A DNA stretch of 64,000 bases from Desulfuromonas sp. CSMB_57 (lineage in GTDB: Bacteria > Desulfobacterota > Desulfuromonadia > Desulfuromonadales > Syntrophotaleaceae): NCBI RefSeq assembly GCF_020194955.2, contig NZ_JAFCIY020000039.1, forward strand, positions 1 to 64,000. The letters run 5' to 3'. Shown here piece by piece: positions 10,841-20,550 of this stretch. The notes under the pieces are model-generated. The model was not told the origin of the DNA, searched no databases, and was given only the letters and a program-made list of their open reading frames with translations. How positions within the stretch are numbered: position 1 is the first letter of the stretch; each line of letters opens with the position of its first letter. The position numbers and the translations under genes were made by a program.

Positions 10841-12346
10841 CTACAGCAGCGGCTCCAGGGGCAGCAGTTGCAGCAGGAAGACCTTGATGCGTTTTGCCAG
10901 GGAGGCGAAACGATCCGGGCCGGCGGCGGCGTTCCAGCTGTTTTCCGGGTCCATGTCCTGCTCGATGCTGTTTTCCACCTGGGCGGCAAGCTGCCGGTTC
11001 TCGACCAGGATGCCCACCTCCGTATTGAGGTTGGCGGAGCGGGGGTCGAGGTTGAAGGTGCCGATGAACAGGGTTTCGCCGTCGACGACCAGGGTCTTGG
11101 CGTGGACGGCGAACACCGGCGCCTTGTCCTCCAGTTGCGGATAGCGCTCGATGAGGGCGCGCTTGATGGCGGGATCGGGCTTGAACTCGTAGATCCGGAT
11201 ACCGCTGTTGATGAGACGCCGGCGCTGTTTGCGGTAGCCGCTGAAGGCCATCAGATTGTCCGTGGAGGACAGGGAATTGGTGGAGATGCGCACCTCGACG
11301 CCGCGTTGCACCAGGCTGTCAAACAGCTCGAAGCCGCCCTCGGGCATGATCAGGTAGGGTGACTGAATGGTCACCCTTTGTTTTGCCCGGCGCAGCAGGT
11401 CGGCCAGTTCGGTGGTGGTCCGGCCGCCGCAGGAAAGCCCTCTGCGCTGCTCGTTTTTCCCCGGCAAATCGCTGAGAAAACGGACCTCCTCCCAAACCAT
11501 TCCACTCAGCATGCGGTCCAGGTTGCGCGGCAGATCTCCGAGGGCTTCGCGCACCTCCGGGGCGAAATTTTCCGGGTCGCCGGCATAACGGCGCAGGTGG
11601 TCGTAGACGGCCCGGGTCCGCTCCGGGTCCATGTCCCGCAGTTCCCGGGTCAGCAGTTTTTCCACCGGTACCGCCAGGGGACTTGCCCAGAAGCGGTCGA
11701 AACTCTCCTCCATGTCCGCCACCACCGGCCCGACCACCAGCACGTCTCGATCGCGGAAGTTATAGCGGTGATCGTAGTCGAAATACTCATCCGCCATGTT
11801 GCGGCCGCCGGTGATGCCGACGGTGCCGTCGAACAGGGCGGTCTTGTCATGCATGCGCTGATTGACGGCGCGCAGGGCGGTAAGGGCGTTAAGGATGCGT
11901 TTCAGCCTGGAGGTGCCGACGGTGACCTTCGGGTTGTAGATGCGGATGTCGATGTTCGGATGCTGCACCAGGGCCAGCAGAGCGGCGGGCGGCGCATCGA
12001 TGAGCAGATCGTCGACCAGCACCCGCACCTTGACGCCGCGGTCGGCCGCCCGCAGCAGGGCTTCGCTGGCCAGAATGCCGATGTTGTCCGTGCTCCAGAT
12101 AAAGTACTGGATGTCGATGCTGGAACGGGCCTGGTCGGCCAGCCAAGCCCGGGCCAGCAATGATTCTTCGCCCTTCTCCAGCACGTAGACCCCGGATTTT
12201 CCATGAGGGCCGCCGCCGGTTCCCCGGCTCATGAGCGCCAGCAGGGCTGCGGTGGAACGCGGTGCTTCATCCGCGCCCTTTAACGGAGCGGCCATGAGCA
12301 GCAACAGCAGGCAGCAAAGACAGGATGGAGCCATGCGCATGGGCAT
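10841..12346 (-). CDS. phospholipase D-family protein (ClsC-like)
   Basis: A 501-residue protein with an N-terminal signal or anchor (about residues 8-24, Cys- and Leu-rich) and two HKD half-sites: MHDKTALFDGTVGITGGRN and VHAKTLVVDGETLFIGTFN, each followed by a tract typical of PLD enzymes. Such proteins act as periplasmic or membrane phospholipases or cardiolipin synthases. It lies 58 bp downstream of the GH3-like gene on the same strand and may be the last gene of that operon. The exact substrate is not shown. Confidence 0.8.
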   Translation of the reverse strand: MPMRMAPSCLCCLLLLLMAAPLKGADEAPRSTAALLALMSRGTGGGPHGKSGVYVLEKGEESLLARAWLADQARSSIDIQYFIWSTDNIGILASEALLRAADRGVKVRVLVDDLLIDAPPAALLALVQHPNIDIRIYNPKVTVGTSRLKRILNALTALRAVNQRMHDKTALFDGTVGITGGRNMADEYFDYDHRYNFRDRDVLVVGPVVADMEESFDRFWASPLAVPVEKLLTRELRDMDPERTRAVYDHLRRYAGDPENFAPEVREALGDLPRNLDRMLSGMVWEEVRFLSDLPGKNEQRRGLSCGGRTTTELADLLRRAKQRVTIQSPYLIMPEGGFELFDSLVQRGVEVRISTNSLSSTDNLMAFSGYRKQRRRLINSGIRIYEFKPDPAIKRALIERYPQLEDKAPVFAVHAKTLVVDGETLFIGTFNLDPRSANLNTEVGILVENRQLAAQVENSIEQDMDPENSWNAAAGPDRFASLAKRIKVFLLQLLPLEPLL

Positions 12347-12404
12347 ATCTTCCTGATCGGTTGAGGGTGATGGGTTCCAATGGCCATGAGGACTGCCCGG
12401 GCGA

Positions 12405-14066
12405 TCACCACAACATGGAGCCGTCGAAAAATTTAGTCCAGCCCGTTGCGGGATGCAGCACCCGGGGTTTTACATCGCCGAGGCGTTGTCCGCGGGCGGC
12501 GCAGCCGTGCAGGTAGGTTTCGCGGCCGTTGGCGGTGATTCTGAACACCCGCACTGGTGCCAGCTGTCCCAGATCCCGGCAATAGCGATAGTGGAAATTG
12601 TCGCCGAGGTGTTCCTCAAACCGCTCCCCGCACCGTCGCAGTTGCTCCTCATGGGCGGCGGCGTCTTCGAGGTACAGGACATAGGCGGGCGGCGGGCCTC
12701 CATCCAGGGCGAGCATTGCGAAAGCCGGCCGCAGGCCGAACTCGGCCAGAGACTGGCGCAGGGCGCCGTCGACATGCTGCTCATGGAGCTTCTCGCCGAA
12801 ATGGTCGGCGATGCCGTCCTCCCTGCCGACGAAACGCAACCGGGGCACGCTGCGGTAGAAGCCCGTCACCTGTACCAGGTCGCGCAGGCGGTAACGATAC
12901 AGCCCGCCGGCGGTGGTCAGCACCAGAGAGTAAGTTTGTCCATCCTCGAGTTGGTGCAGCAGGCGGAACCCGCCGCCGTCGCCGGGCAGAAACTCGAAAA
13001 AATGGCTGCGCAGGGCCGGCAGACAGCCGCCGGCCATGACCGGCAGGGTGACGAAGCCTTCCGTAGCCAGCAAGCCCTTGCCCTGGATGGTCGCCTGCGG
13101 GAAGAGGTCGGCCAATTCGGCGGCCGGCTCGGCAGCGGCGCCGTCGCGCCAGCAGCTGATCAACCGCAGATGGGGCCAGAGGGCCTGGTGCACGGCAGCC
13201 GGGTTCGGAGGGTCGGCGAAAGCAGCGCGAACTTCTCCGGCGCGGACGGCATCCGGGCGCAGATGTCTGGTCAGTGTGGTCTGCAAAGGTTCGGTCAGGG
13301 ATTGCGGCGTGCTCAGGGTGCCGCGGGCCAGGTCCCCGGCCAATTGCGGCCACCAGCGCTGCAGATGGCCGCACAGCAGGATCAGAAAGGTCGGATTCCA
13401 GACGGAGATCAGGGCCAGGTTGCGGCTGCGCAGCAGGAACAGCAGGGTCGCATACCAGAAACTGTCCATGTCGCGAACCTGTTTGACTTCGGCCGGTACC
13501 GCCTGGGTGGCGCGCACCAGCCAGCCCTTGAATCCGCCCAGGTAGTCGCTGTCGTCCTCGAAGCCGACGGGTATCCCGCCCGCCGTACGCTCCGCCTGCC
13601 GGGCGGCCGGCGTCACCGACCAGTAGCTCTGGCCCCCCAGCAGGGCCGGCATGCTGCGGAACAGGTCGGCCATCCAGGGGGCAATGCCGCGCTGGAACTG
13701 GGTTTTGAGTCCCCGGGTGTAGGGGATCAGCTTCGAGGCCGTCGCGGAACCGCTGGTCGGTTCCAGCAGCAGCACCGGTTCCGCCGTCAGCACCATCGCT
13801 TCGCCGTCGGCAATAAGCCGGATATAGGGTTCGAAGTCCTCATAATCGGCCAGGGGCACGGCGCGTTGATAATCCTCGATGGAGCGAATGGCATCAAAGC
13901 CGTGGCGGCGACCGAAGACGGTGGCGGTGTTCTGCCGCAAAATGTCCCGCAACACCGCTTCCTGAGCGGCGGCGCTGTTACCGAGGGCCCGGTGGAACCG
14001 GCGCGACTCCGGCAGGGTCGACAGATACCAGAGGCTGTTGGCCAGCAGGCAGCGCAGGCGGCTCAT
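12405..14066 (-). CDS. GH3-like acyl-adenylating/amide synthase family protein
   Basis: A 553-residue GH3 auxin-responsive-promoter family protein. Plant GH3 enzymes adenylate acyl acids and join them to amino acids. The ATP-binding stretch is seen as LLEPTSGSATASKLIPYT (about residues 100-117); C-terminal blocks LYRYRLRDLVQVTGFY and LRFVGREDGIADHFGEKL are typical of the family. No signal peptide. The start overlaps the upstream stop by 4 bp (ATGA), so translation is coupled to the unknown gene before it. The acid and amine substrates are unknown. Confidence 0.85.
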   Translation of the reverse strand: MSRLRCLLANSLWYLSTLPESRRFHRALGNSAAAQEAVLRDILRQNTATVFGRRHGFDAIRSIEDYQRAVPLADYEDFEPYIRLIADGEAMVLTAEPVLLLEPTSGSATASKLIPYTRGLKTQFQRGIAPWMADLFRSMPALLGGQSYWSVTPAARQAERTAGGIPVGFEDDSDYLGGFKGWLVRATQAVPAEVKQVRDMDSFWYATLLFLLRSRNLALISVWNPTFLILLCGHLQRWWPQLAGDLARGTLSTPQSLTEPLQTTLTRHLRPDAVRAGEVRAAFADPPNPAAVHQALWPHLRLISCWRDGAAAEPAAELADLFPQATIQGKGLLATEGFVTLPVMAGGCLPALRSHFFEFLPGDGGGFRLLHQLEDGQTYSLVLTTAGGLYRYRLRDLVQVTGFYRSVPRLRFVGREDGIADHFGEKLHEQHVDGALRQSLAEFGLRPAFAMLALDGGPPPAYVLYLEDAAAHEEQLRRCGERFEEHLGDNFHYRYCRDLGQLAPVRVFRITANGRETYLHGCAARGQRLGDVKPRVLHPATGWTKFFDGSMLW

Positions 14067-14887
14067 GGGGCACCGTTGCCTTGCAGACCCAGCATGCGGC
14101 GGCCGGCCGCGGTCAGGTTTTCAAGGCTGACTTGGGCCAGGCAGGCCAGTTCGTCGCCGCGGATATGGCCGGGGTTGGCCTGCTGGAAAAAGGCGATGTG
14201 GGGATCCCGCAATCTTTGCGCCGTAACCTCCGCCAGCCCAGTTCTCAGGGGGGTGGCCCGGTGCAGTCGCACCACTCCGTGGTCGGCATCGAACTCCTCC
14301 GGAAACTTGCGCCGGGCCAACACCTCGAGGATGGGGCGCAGGGCCGCCGCGTGATCCTGGCCGTGGCCGGGATAGAAGGTGCGGAAGAATACCGGCAGAA
14401 AGCGGTAGGTCTTGTATCCCGAACAGATGAGGAACCAGTACACCGGGCGATCCCGGATTTCCTCCGCCAGGGCAAAGACCAGGCGGCCCCACAGGCGCGG
14501 CAGGACCGTCTCCCCCCAGAAGGACCGGCTGATGACCGTGTCGCCGGAGAAGAAGGCAATCAGGGGTTGGTCGTCGACCACCTCCTCCATCCGCATGAGG
14601 GTGGAAAAGCCCTGCAGCGTGCCCTGCTCCCGTTCGTGGAGTAGAATCACCCACTCCTTTTCGGCCAGGTCCCCCTCGAAACTGCACCGGCCTACATTGT
14701 CGTAGGACGCGGTCATGAGTTGCAACATGGCGTCCCGTTCCGCTTCCGTTAAGGCCGTGACGGGCTTCACCGTTCCCGCCAGGCGCTCCGCCGCCAGGGT
14801 TGGCGGCAACAGGTGCCCGGTCGCCGTCCCGGGCCGTTCAGAGGGTGGCGATTTCGACCTGGCTGTTTCGTCCATCGAGGCGGTCAT
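14063..14887 (-). CDS. unknown protein in radical SAM/GH3 operon
   Basis: A 274-residue soluble protein that I do not recognise. It has an acidic N-terminal half, a hydrophobic-aromatic stretch around FFSGDTVISRSFWGE, and a block FLICSGYKTYRFLPVFFRTFYP that looks conserved in kind. Weak overall resemblance to an acetyltransferase fold cannot be excluded. The start at 14887 is chosen for GGGAG 8 bp upstream and gives a 50-bp overlap with the GNAT gene. It ends in an ATGA overlap with the GH3-like gene, so it is surely part of the same transcript. Confidence 0.7.
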   Translation of the reverse strand: MTASMDETARSKSPPSERPGTATGHLLPPTLAAERLAGTVKPVTALTEAERDAMLQLMTASYDNVGRCSFEGDLAEKEWVILLHEREQGTLQGFSTLMRMEEVVDDQPLIAFFSGDTVISRSFWGETVLPRLWGRLVFALAEEIRDRPVYWFLICSGYKTYRFLPVFFRTFYPGHGQDHAAALRPILEVLARRKFPEEFDADHGVVRLHRATPLRTGLAEVTAQRLRDPHIAFFQQANPGHIRGDELACLAQVSLENLTAAGRRMLGLQGNGAP

Positions 14888-15950
14888 GGAAGGTGCTCCC
14901 GTTATCCCAGCCGACGGTATAGAGCCGGCTGACGTAATCGATATGGCTGTAGCGGCGCGCCACGCCCAGCAAGGGATCGCCGGCACTGAAGCCGGCCATG
15001 AGAAAAGCCAGTTGGCGCTCCCTGGCGGTGCGCAATTGACGGCGCAGCAACAGGTCGAAGACCGCCGCATCGTTCTCGGCGATGCAGTGCAGTGCGGCAT
15101 AGCCCATGGGAATGACGGCTCCCGGTGGCGGCAGGGGCAGTAAACCGCGCAGGCGGTTATAACCGTTATACAGGGGGCGCCCCCAGCGCAGCAGACCTTG
15201 GTAGCCGCGCACCACCGATTGTTTGAACCCGCCCTGTTCCCAGAGTCCCAGGATGCCGACCAGGCGACCCCGGCGCAGGGCGATTAGCAGGTCCTGGCGC
15301 CCCAAGCCGCGCAGAAGTCCGCTTTCAGCACCAAAATCGGCCACCGTGAGCACCGGGAAAAACTGCCGCAGGGATCCCTGCCGGTTGAGAAAAGCGACCA
15401 GATCTTCCAGATCGATGTCGTCGCCCCGGCGGATTTCGCAGCCGGCCGAGGCCGGCTGTCCTGTGTCGCGGCTGTGCAGCGCCAGGGTATGCAGGCGCTC
15501 CAGGGGACGGTAGCGGGGAAAATGGCGGCGCGCCCGGGTCACCAACACCCCTTCGGCCTCCCGGTTGCCTTCGATGATGGTGGTCAGATAGCCCTGTACC
15601 CGCCGGTCCTGGTGCAGTTCCCATAGACAGCGGAAGCCGCCCGCGACCAGCCAGCGGGCCCGGAAGCGATGGTCCACCCGCAGTTGCCCGAGATAGCCGA
15701 CGGTTTCCGGTCGGCCGTTGATGAAGCGCCGCCGCAGGGCGCGGCAGGCCATGGCGGCTACCGCGCCGCTCGGCAGATGGCGCGCGACCAGGGTCTGGCA
15801 GCCGTCGCCCAACACCTCGCAGCCGAGAAAGTAGGACGGCGCCCGCTCATAGCTGATGGTGACGCTGCCGGGCACCGGATTGTCCCGCAGCAGGCGGAGA
15901 ATGGCGGCATCGTCGGCCGGGGTCGCCAGTTCGAAGGCAAATTCCGTCAT
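14838..15950 (-). CDS. GNAT-family N-acyltransferase-like protein
   Basis: A 370-residue protein. The N-terminal 150 residues read as a GNAT domain: FELATPADDAAILRLL at the start, the VAAMACRALRRRFINGRP strand and a GYLGQLRVDHRFRARWLV segment where the acetyl-CoA-binding motif is expected. The C-terminal 200 residues are of unknown type. Start at 15950 overlaps the radical SAM stop by 4 bp (ATGA). The acceptor is unknown; the operon suggests an amine or amino-acid-derived intermediate. Confidence 0.75.
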   Translation of the reverse strand: MTEFAFELATPADDAAILRLLRDNPVPGSVTISYERAPSYFLGCEVLGDGCQTLVARHLPSGAVAAMACRALRRRFINGRPETVGYLGQLRVDHRFRARWLVAGGFRCLWELHQDRRVQGYLTTIIEGNREAEGVLVTRARRHFPRYRPLERLHTLALHSRDTGQPASAGCEIRRGDDIDLEDLVAFLNRQGSLRQFFPVLTVADFGAESGLLRGLGRQDLLIALRRGRLVGILGLWEQGGFKQSVVRGYQGLLRWGRPLYNGYNRLRGLLPLPPPGAVIPMGYAALHCIAENDAAVFDLLLRRQLRTARERQLAFLMAGFSAGDPLLGVARRYSHIDYVSRLYTVGWDNGSTFHDRLDGRNSQVEIATL

Positions 15951-17341
15951 GATTGTTCCTCCGCGGGGACCGGGTTGGCGGCCAAGGTGCCGTCCACGGT
16001 CAACAGCGGAATGCTGCAGCCTTCGTCACCGAGGGGATACTGGCGCCGTTGCAGCACCTCCCTGCGCATCAGCAGGTTGATGACGAAGAAGTGGCCCCAC
16101 ATGAACAGGCTGCGGCTGTTGACCCGGAAATCCAAGCTGCGGCGCAGGATGGAAGGCAGACCGAAAAATCCCCGGCGGGCGTCGATGCAGGATTCTTCCA
16201 GGGCCTGCGGGGTGATGCCGGCCGGGGTGAAAGGCAGCATGCCGTAGCGGTAGGCGGGGTCCAGCCACCAGCGCTCGAAAAGGAGTCGGCCCTCCCGTTC
16301 GAGCCGTTGATAGAGGGGGGTGCCGGGGAAGGGCGTCAGGTGGTTGAAGGCGGCCAGGTAGAAGCGCTGCCGGGCGGCGAAGGCCCGCGCCTGGTCGAGG
16401 CTGGCGGCGGAGTCGCCGTCGTAGCCGAAGACGAAGGTGACGTAAAGGCGGATGCCCTGGCGCCGCAGGTTGGCCAGGGCCGTCTCGTAGCTGCCCCGGG
16501 CGGTGGCAAAGCCCTTGCCCATGCTTGCCAGGGTGTCCAGATCCAGGCTTTCCAGGCCCATGAGCAGCCCCTGGCAGCCGCTCTGCGCCAGCAGGCCGAG
16601 GAGTTCTTCGTCGAAGGCGGCATCGATCCCGGCCTGGCCGACCCAGCGGATTCGCAGGGGGATGAGGGCGCGCAGCAGTTCCTTGGCCCGCGGCGGGTCG
16701 GCGACGATGTTGTCGTCGACGAAAAAGATCAGGGGCTTTTTGATGCCGCGCAGTTCCTCGACCACCTCGTCCACCGGGCGCCAGCGATGGGTGCGGCCGA
16801 AGAAGGTCTGGATGGCACAGAATTCGCACGGATGTGGGCAGCCGCGGCCGGTCTCCACCAGGGCCACGGGCAGATAGTTCTTGCCGGCAAAGATGCGGCG
16901 ATCCGGGGTGCTGCCCGCCAGGGACGGCCGCCTGTCGCTCTGGTAGCGGCGTGCCAGGCGGCCCCGGCGAAAATCGTCGACGACCCGGGGCCAGAGGCCT
17001 TCCGCCTCGCCGACCACCACCGCCTCGGCATAGTTGGCCACTTCGTCGGGCATCAGGGTGGCGTGGAATCCCCCCATGACCACGGGCACCCCCCGGCGCC
17101 GGTATTCGCCGGCAATCTGGTAGGCGCGTCGGGCCGTGTAGGTTTCCACGGTGATGGCCACCAGGTCGGTGGGCTCGTCATAGGGGATGGGCTCCATCCG
17201 ATCATCGAAGAAGCGGATGGTCACATCCGGCGGCGTCAGGGCCGCCAGCAGCGCCGGCGCCAGGGGCTCCATCTGCCAGGTGCGGATGTAGGGCGCGCCG
17301 CGCCGGCGCCCCATGCAGGGTTGGATCAGGGTCAGCCGCAC
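15947..17341 (-). CDS. B12-binding domain radical SAM protein (second of pair)
   Basis: A 464-residue protein with an N-terminal cobalamin-binding-like Rossmann domain (LTLIQPCMG, then VVMGGFHATLMPDE) and a radical SAM core with the [4Fe-4S] motif CPHPCEFC at about residue 180. The family does difficult methylations or ring and chain rearrangements. Start is GTG at 17341: GGGAGG lies 7 bp upstream and the protein then aligns with its upstream paralog. It overlaps that gene by 10 bp and the GNAT gene by 4 bp. Substrate unknown. Confidence 0.9.
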   Translation of the reverse strand: MRLTLIQPCMGRRRGAPYIRTWQMEPLAPALLAALTPPDVTIRFFDDRMEPIPYDEPTDLVAITVETYTARRAYQIAGEYRRRGVPVVMGGFHATLMPDEVANYAEAVVVGEAEGLWPRVVDDFRRGRLARRYQSDRRPSLAGSTPDRRIFAGKNYLPVALVETGRGCPHPCEFCAIQTFFGRTHRWRPVDEVVEELRGIKKPLIFFVDDNIVADPPRAKELLRALIPLRIRWVGQAGIDAAFDEELLGLLAQSGCQGLLMGLESLDLDTLASMGKGFATARGSYETALANLRRQGIRLYVTFVFGYDGDSAASLDQARAFAARQRFYLAAFNHLTPFPGTPLYQRLEREGRLLFERWWLDPAYRYGMLPFTPAGITPQALEESCIDARRGFFGLPSILRRSLDFRVNSRSLFMWGHFFVINLLMRREVLQRRQYPLGDEGCSIPLLTVDGTLAANPVPAEEQS

Positions 17342-18720
17342 CGGAAATCCTCCCGGCCAAAGGCCGCCCGATACCAGTTTTCCTGCGGCGGCGAACCGGG
17401 CCGTGCGACCGACCAGGGTTGGGCGAAGCGCGGTTCGCGGTAGAGGCGGCGAACGAACCGCCGATAGGTCAGGTTGCCCAGGGCGTTGATGGCCGAGTTG
17501 GTGGTCAGACCGCGCATGCGGCGAACGATGGAGCCGATTTTGAAGGTCTCCCGGTAGGCCCACTTGAAGCCCCGGTACAGTTCCTCCGGGGTCATGCGGG
17601 CCGGTTGGATGACTACGTGCATGGTGTCGTAATCATCCCAGTTGTAGCTCAGGATGCGACCTTCCCGGTGCAGGCGCCGGAACAGTTCGGTGCCGGGATA
17701 GGGGGTGTAGAGGGAATAGCGCGGGATGTCGATGCGCAGGGCATTGACCCGTTCGACGGTGCGCTGAAAGGTTTCCGTGGTGTCATGGTCGAAGCCGAAC
17801 ACGAAGCAGCCCTGGACGCTGATGCCCAAATCGTGCATGGTGCGGACCAGAATGTCGTAATCCACCGGCTTGTTGAACCCCTTGCGAATGTCCTGCAGTA
17901 CCGTCCGACTGTCCGATTCAAAGCCGAACAGCAGGTAGCGGCAGCCCGAAGCCCGCAGCAACTCCAAAAGTTCCGGATCATGGGCGATGTCCACGGTGGC
18001 CAGGCCTCCCCACTGTTTTTTCAAGGGGATCATGGCTCGGAACAGTTCCTTGGCGTAGTCCGGATCCTCGGCGATGCTGACGTCGTTGAAGACCAGATAG
18101 CGGCCCCGGGTCAGGCGGATGTCGCGGATGACGTCCGCCACCGGCCGTTTCAGAAAGTCCGGCCAGACGGCCGGGACGGTGCAGAAATCGCAGACCTTCT
18201 TGCAGCCGCGGGTGGCCTGCACCGTATCGGGCAGCATGTAGCCGGAACGGCGGTGCAGATCCCGGCGCGGCGGCGGCACCTGGGCCAACACGCCGTCGCC
18301 GATGGCGTGCTCCTCGTAGACGCGCTGCAGGCGGCCGCGCCGGAAATCCTCCAGCAGCCGCGGCCAGGCCTGTTCCCCCCGGCCGATGACGATGGCGTCG
18401 GCATGGCGGATGGCCTCCCCCGGGAGGATGGTGACATGCACGCCGCCCAGCACCACGGGGATGCCCCGGGCCCGGAAATGGTCGGCCAGTTCGTAGCCGC
18501 TGTTGGCGCAGCCGGTGATGAGGCTGATGGCCACCAGGTCGGCATCGGCATCGCGGGGAATGGGGTCGACGCTGCCGTCCACCAGTCGCACCTTCACCTC
18601 CGGCGGCGTCAGGGCGGCCAAGGTGCAGAGGGACAAAGGCATTTCGCGCATGGAGCGCACATGGGGGCCGAGGTGCAGCTTGTGCATGTGGGCGTCCGGC
18701 ATGATCATCAACAGCTTCAC
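17332..18720 (-). CDS. B12-binding domain radical SAM protein (first of pair)
   Basis: A 462-residue paralog of the next gene. The N-terminal B12-binding-like half starts MKLLMIMPDAHMHK and has VVLGGVHVTILPGEA; the cluster ligands are in TRGCKKVCDFC (about residues 181-191). The C-terminal third has the PYPGTELFRRL block common in this class. It is the first gene of a closely overlapping minus-strand operon running to 10841. The tandem pair suggests two successive radical steps on one substrate. Confidence 0.9.
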   Translation of the reverse strand: MKLLMIMPDAHMHKLHLGPHVRSMREMPLSLCTLAALTPPEVKVRLVDGSVDPIPRDADADLVAISLITGCANSGYELADHFRARGIPVVLGGVHVTILPGEAIRHADAIVIGRGEQAWPRLLEDFRRGRLQRVYEEHAIGDGVLAQVPPPRRDLHRRSGYMLPDTVQATRGCKKVCDFCTVPAVWPDFLKRPVADVIRDIRLTRGRYLVFNDVSIAEDPDYAKELFRAMIPLKKQWGGLATVDIAHDPELLELLRASGCRYLLFGFESDSRTVLQDIRKGFNKPVDYDILVRTMHDLGISVQGCFVFGFDHDTTETFQRTVERVNALRIDIPRYSLYTPYPGTELFRRLHREGRILSYNWDDYDTMHVVIQPARMTPEELYRGFKWAYRETFKIGSIVRRMRGLTTNSAINALGNLTYRRFVRRLYREPRFAQPWSVARPGSPPQENWYRAAFGREDFRCG

Positions 18721-19099
18721 GGGTTTTACCTCAGCTTGTTAGCAGTCAATCACGCCGCCGGCCCTGGATGGTTGGAAGTTTCGGGTCTGAATGTGCCGGA
18801 AGAAATGCCTTGTCAGAAGCAGCATAGCAGCGGAAGAGGGGCCAGGCAATAGCCATGCCTCGCCATGTTGTGCCGCATCATTCCAAACCCGTTCCGACGA
18901 TGCTGGCCAGAAAAATGACGCTACCGCAATACGCAACATTGGGACATTCAGTCTTGACATGTCCAAGGGGGGATCGTTATAAAAAGGAAGGTTTTTTCCT
19001 GCTGGAATAAAACAACCTCTTTGCAGATTTTTCCCAAGCGGGAATTACGCCATTCCCTTCCAATCCTTTCTAAAATGCGCCCAGGAATCCTGGCGCCAT
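18721..19099. other. divergent intergenic region
   Basis: 379 bp between the radical SAM operon and the M23 peptidase gene. Apart from the plus-strand promoter at 18954-18983 nothing is recognised. The promoter of the radical SAM operon must lie here but has no clear match. Confidence 0.4.
18954..18983 (+). promoter_or_regulatory. sigma-70 promoter for the M23 peptidase gene
   Basis: TTGACA at 18954 and TATAAA at 18978 with an 18-bp spacer, upstream of the gene starting at 19100. Confidence 0.6.
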
Positions 19100-20413
19100 A
19101 TGAGTTCCCTTATGCATATGAGTTGGAAAATGCTGCAAACACAACGCAGGCGGACGGTGCGGAAACGCTGGCTTGGCACCTTGGCGGTGATGCTGGTGTT
19201 GGTGGCCCTGGGCTTTTCGTTGCACCTATCAGGCGGTCGGCCGGATTCGGCCGACTCCAATACGTCTCCGGTCCTTTCCGCCCGTCCGCCCGAACCGGAA
19301 CACGTTTTTGTTCGAACCATCCAGACCGGCGACACTTTGAGTTCCATTTTTGGCCGCTTCAATATCAACCAAGGGACCCTGCACCAGATTCTGGCCGCGG
19401 ATGAGGCGCTGCTGGCTCTGGATGTGTTGCGGCCGGGCAATGTACTTACCCTGACCCTGGATAAACAAACTCGCCAACTGGAAGAAATGGAATTATTCAT
19501 CCATGCCGGCAGTCGGGTTGTCTATCGGCGCGTCAATGACAGCGGTTTTGACTTTGAAGAAATCATCCAGCCGGGAACCTGGGAACAGGAACTGCTGGAG
19601 GGCGAAATCAACGGCAGCTTTTTTGTGTCGGCCACTCGGGCCGGTTTGACCGATGGCGAGACGGCGGCCATCTCCGACCTGTTCAAGGATCAGCTCAATT
19701 TCCGGCGGGAAATCAAGGCCGGGGACAGGTTCCAGGTGGTACGCAAGCGCCAGTTTGTCGAAGGAGAATCTACCGGCCAGAGCCGCATCGAAGGCGTTCG
19801 CATTCTCCGTCCCAACCGGTTGTACAGCGCCTTTTTATTCGAAGACGGCAACTATTATGATCACCGGGGCGAGAGCCTGGTTCGCGCCTTCATGCGTTAT
19901 CCCACCAAAAGCCGTCATCGTGTCAGCTCGCACTTCAATCCGGTCCGGCGTCATCCCGTTACCCGGCGTATCGCTCCCCATAACGGCGTCGATTTTGCCA
20001 TGCCCATCGGCACGCCCGTCAAGGCTATCGGGGATGGAGTCGTGACGCGTGTCCATCACCACCCCTTTGCCGGGAAATACGTCGAAATTCAGCATGGCGG
20101 CCAGTATGTGACCCGCTATCTGCATCTGCATAAAACCCTGGTCCGGCGCGGCCAGCGGGTCCAGACCGGCGACCGCATCGCCCTCTCCGGCAATACCGGT
20201 CGTTCCACCGGACCGCACCTGCACTTCGAACTGCACGTCAACGGCCGTCCGGTCGATCCTCTCAGGGCCAAGATTCCCATGTCGGCTGCCGTTCCCAGGG
20301 AAAAGCTGCCGCAATTCCATCAGCGGGTGGCGGTTCTGGTTGCGATGATGGAGCAACCGCAAGGCCATGTGGCCGCCGCCGAAGACACGGAAGAGTCGGC
20401 GGGACGCATCTGA
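19100..20413 (+). CDS. M23 murein endopeptidase, MepM-like
   Basis: A 437-residue cell-wall peptidase. A single membrane segment lies at about residues 25-45 (signal anchor), followed by an OapA/LysM-like binding region (TIQTGDTLSSIFGRF). The C-terminal peptidase M23 domain has the zinc ligands in HNGVDFAMPIG and in HLH and HLHFELHVNG. It cleaves peptide cross-links in the periplasm to allow wall growth. ATG at 19100 is used; ATG at 19115, 19118 or 19130 could also start it. A strong promoter lies upstream. Confidence 0.88.
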   Translation: MSSLMHMSWKMLQTQRRRTVRKRWLGTLAVMLVLVALGFSLHLSGGRPDSADSNTSPVLSARPPEPEHVFVRTIQTGDTLSSIFGRFNINQGTLHQILAADEALLALDVLRPGNVLTLTLDKQTRQLEEMELFIHAGSRVVYRRVNDSGFDFEEIIQPGTWEQELLEGEINGSFFVSATRAGLTDGETAAISDLFKDQLNFRREIKAGDRFQVVRKRQFVEGESTGQSRIEGVRILRPNRLYSAFLFEDGNYYDHRGESLVRAFMRYPTKSRHRVSSHFNPVRRHPVTRRIAPHNGVDFAMPIGTPVKAIGDGVVTRVHHHPFAGKYVEIQHGGQYVTRYLHLHKTLVRRGQRVQTGDRIALSGNTGRSTGPHLHFELHVNGRPVDPLRAKIPMSAAVPREKLPQFHQRVAVLVAMMEQPQGHVAAAEDTEESAGRI

Positions 20414-20550
20414 TCGGCGGCCTTTTTTTCGAATCCAGATCGAAACACCCTCCCGTCCCTGTTCTTCGATTGCCATACGGCCCCAAAGGCCCTACTATTT
20501 TTTACAGGCAAGGTGTCGTTCCTTGTCTTCAATCAGCCTCAGGATAAATC

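Noticed and set aside
12453-14354. Open frame of 633 codons on the plus strand
   Set aside because: Antisense to the GH3-like gene and its neighbour; composition artefact of GC-rich DNA.
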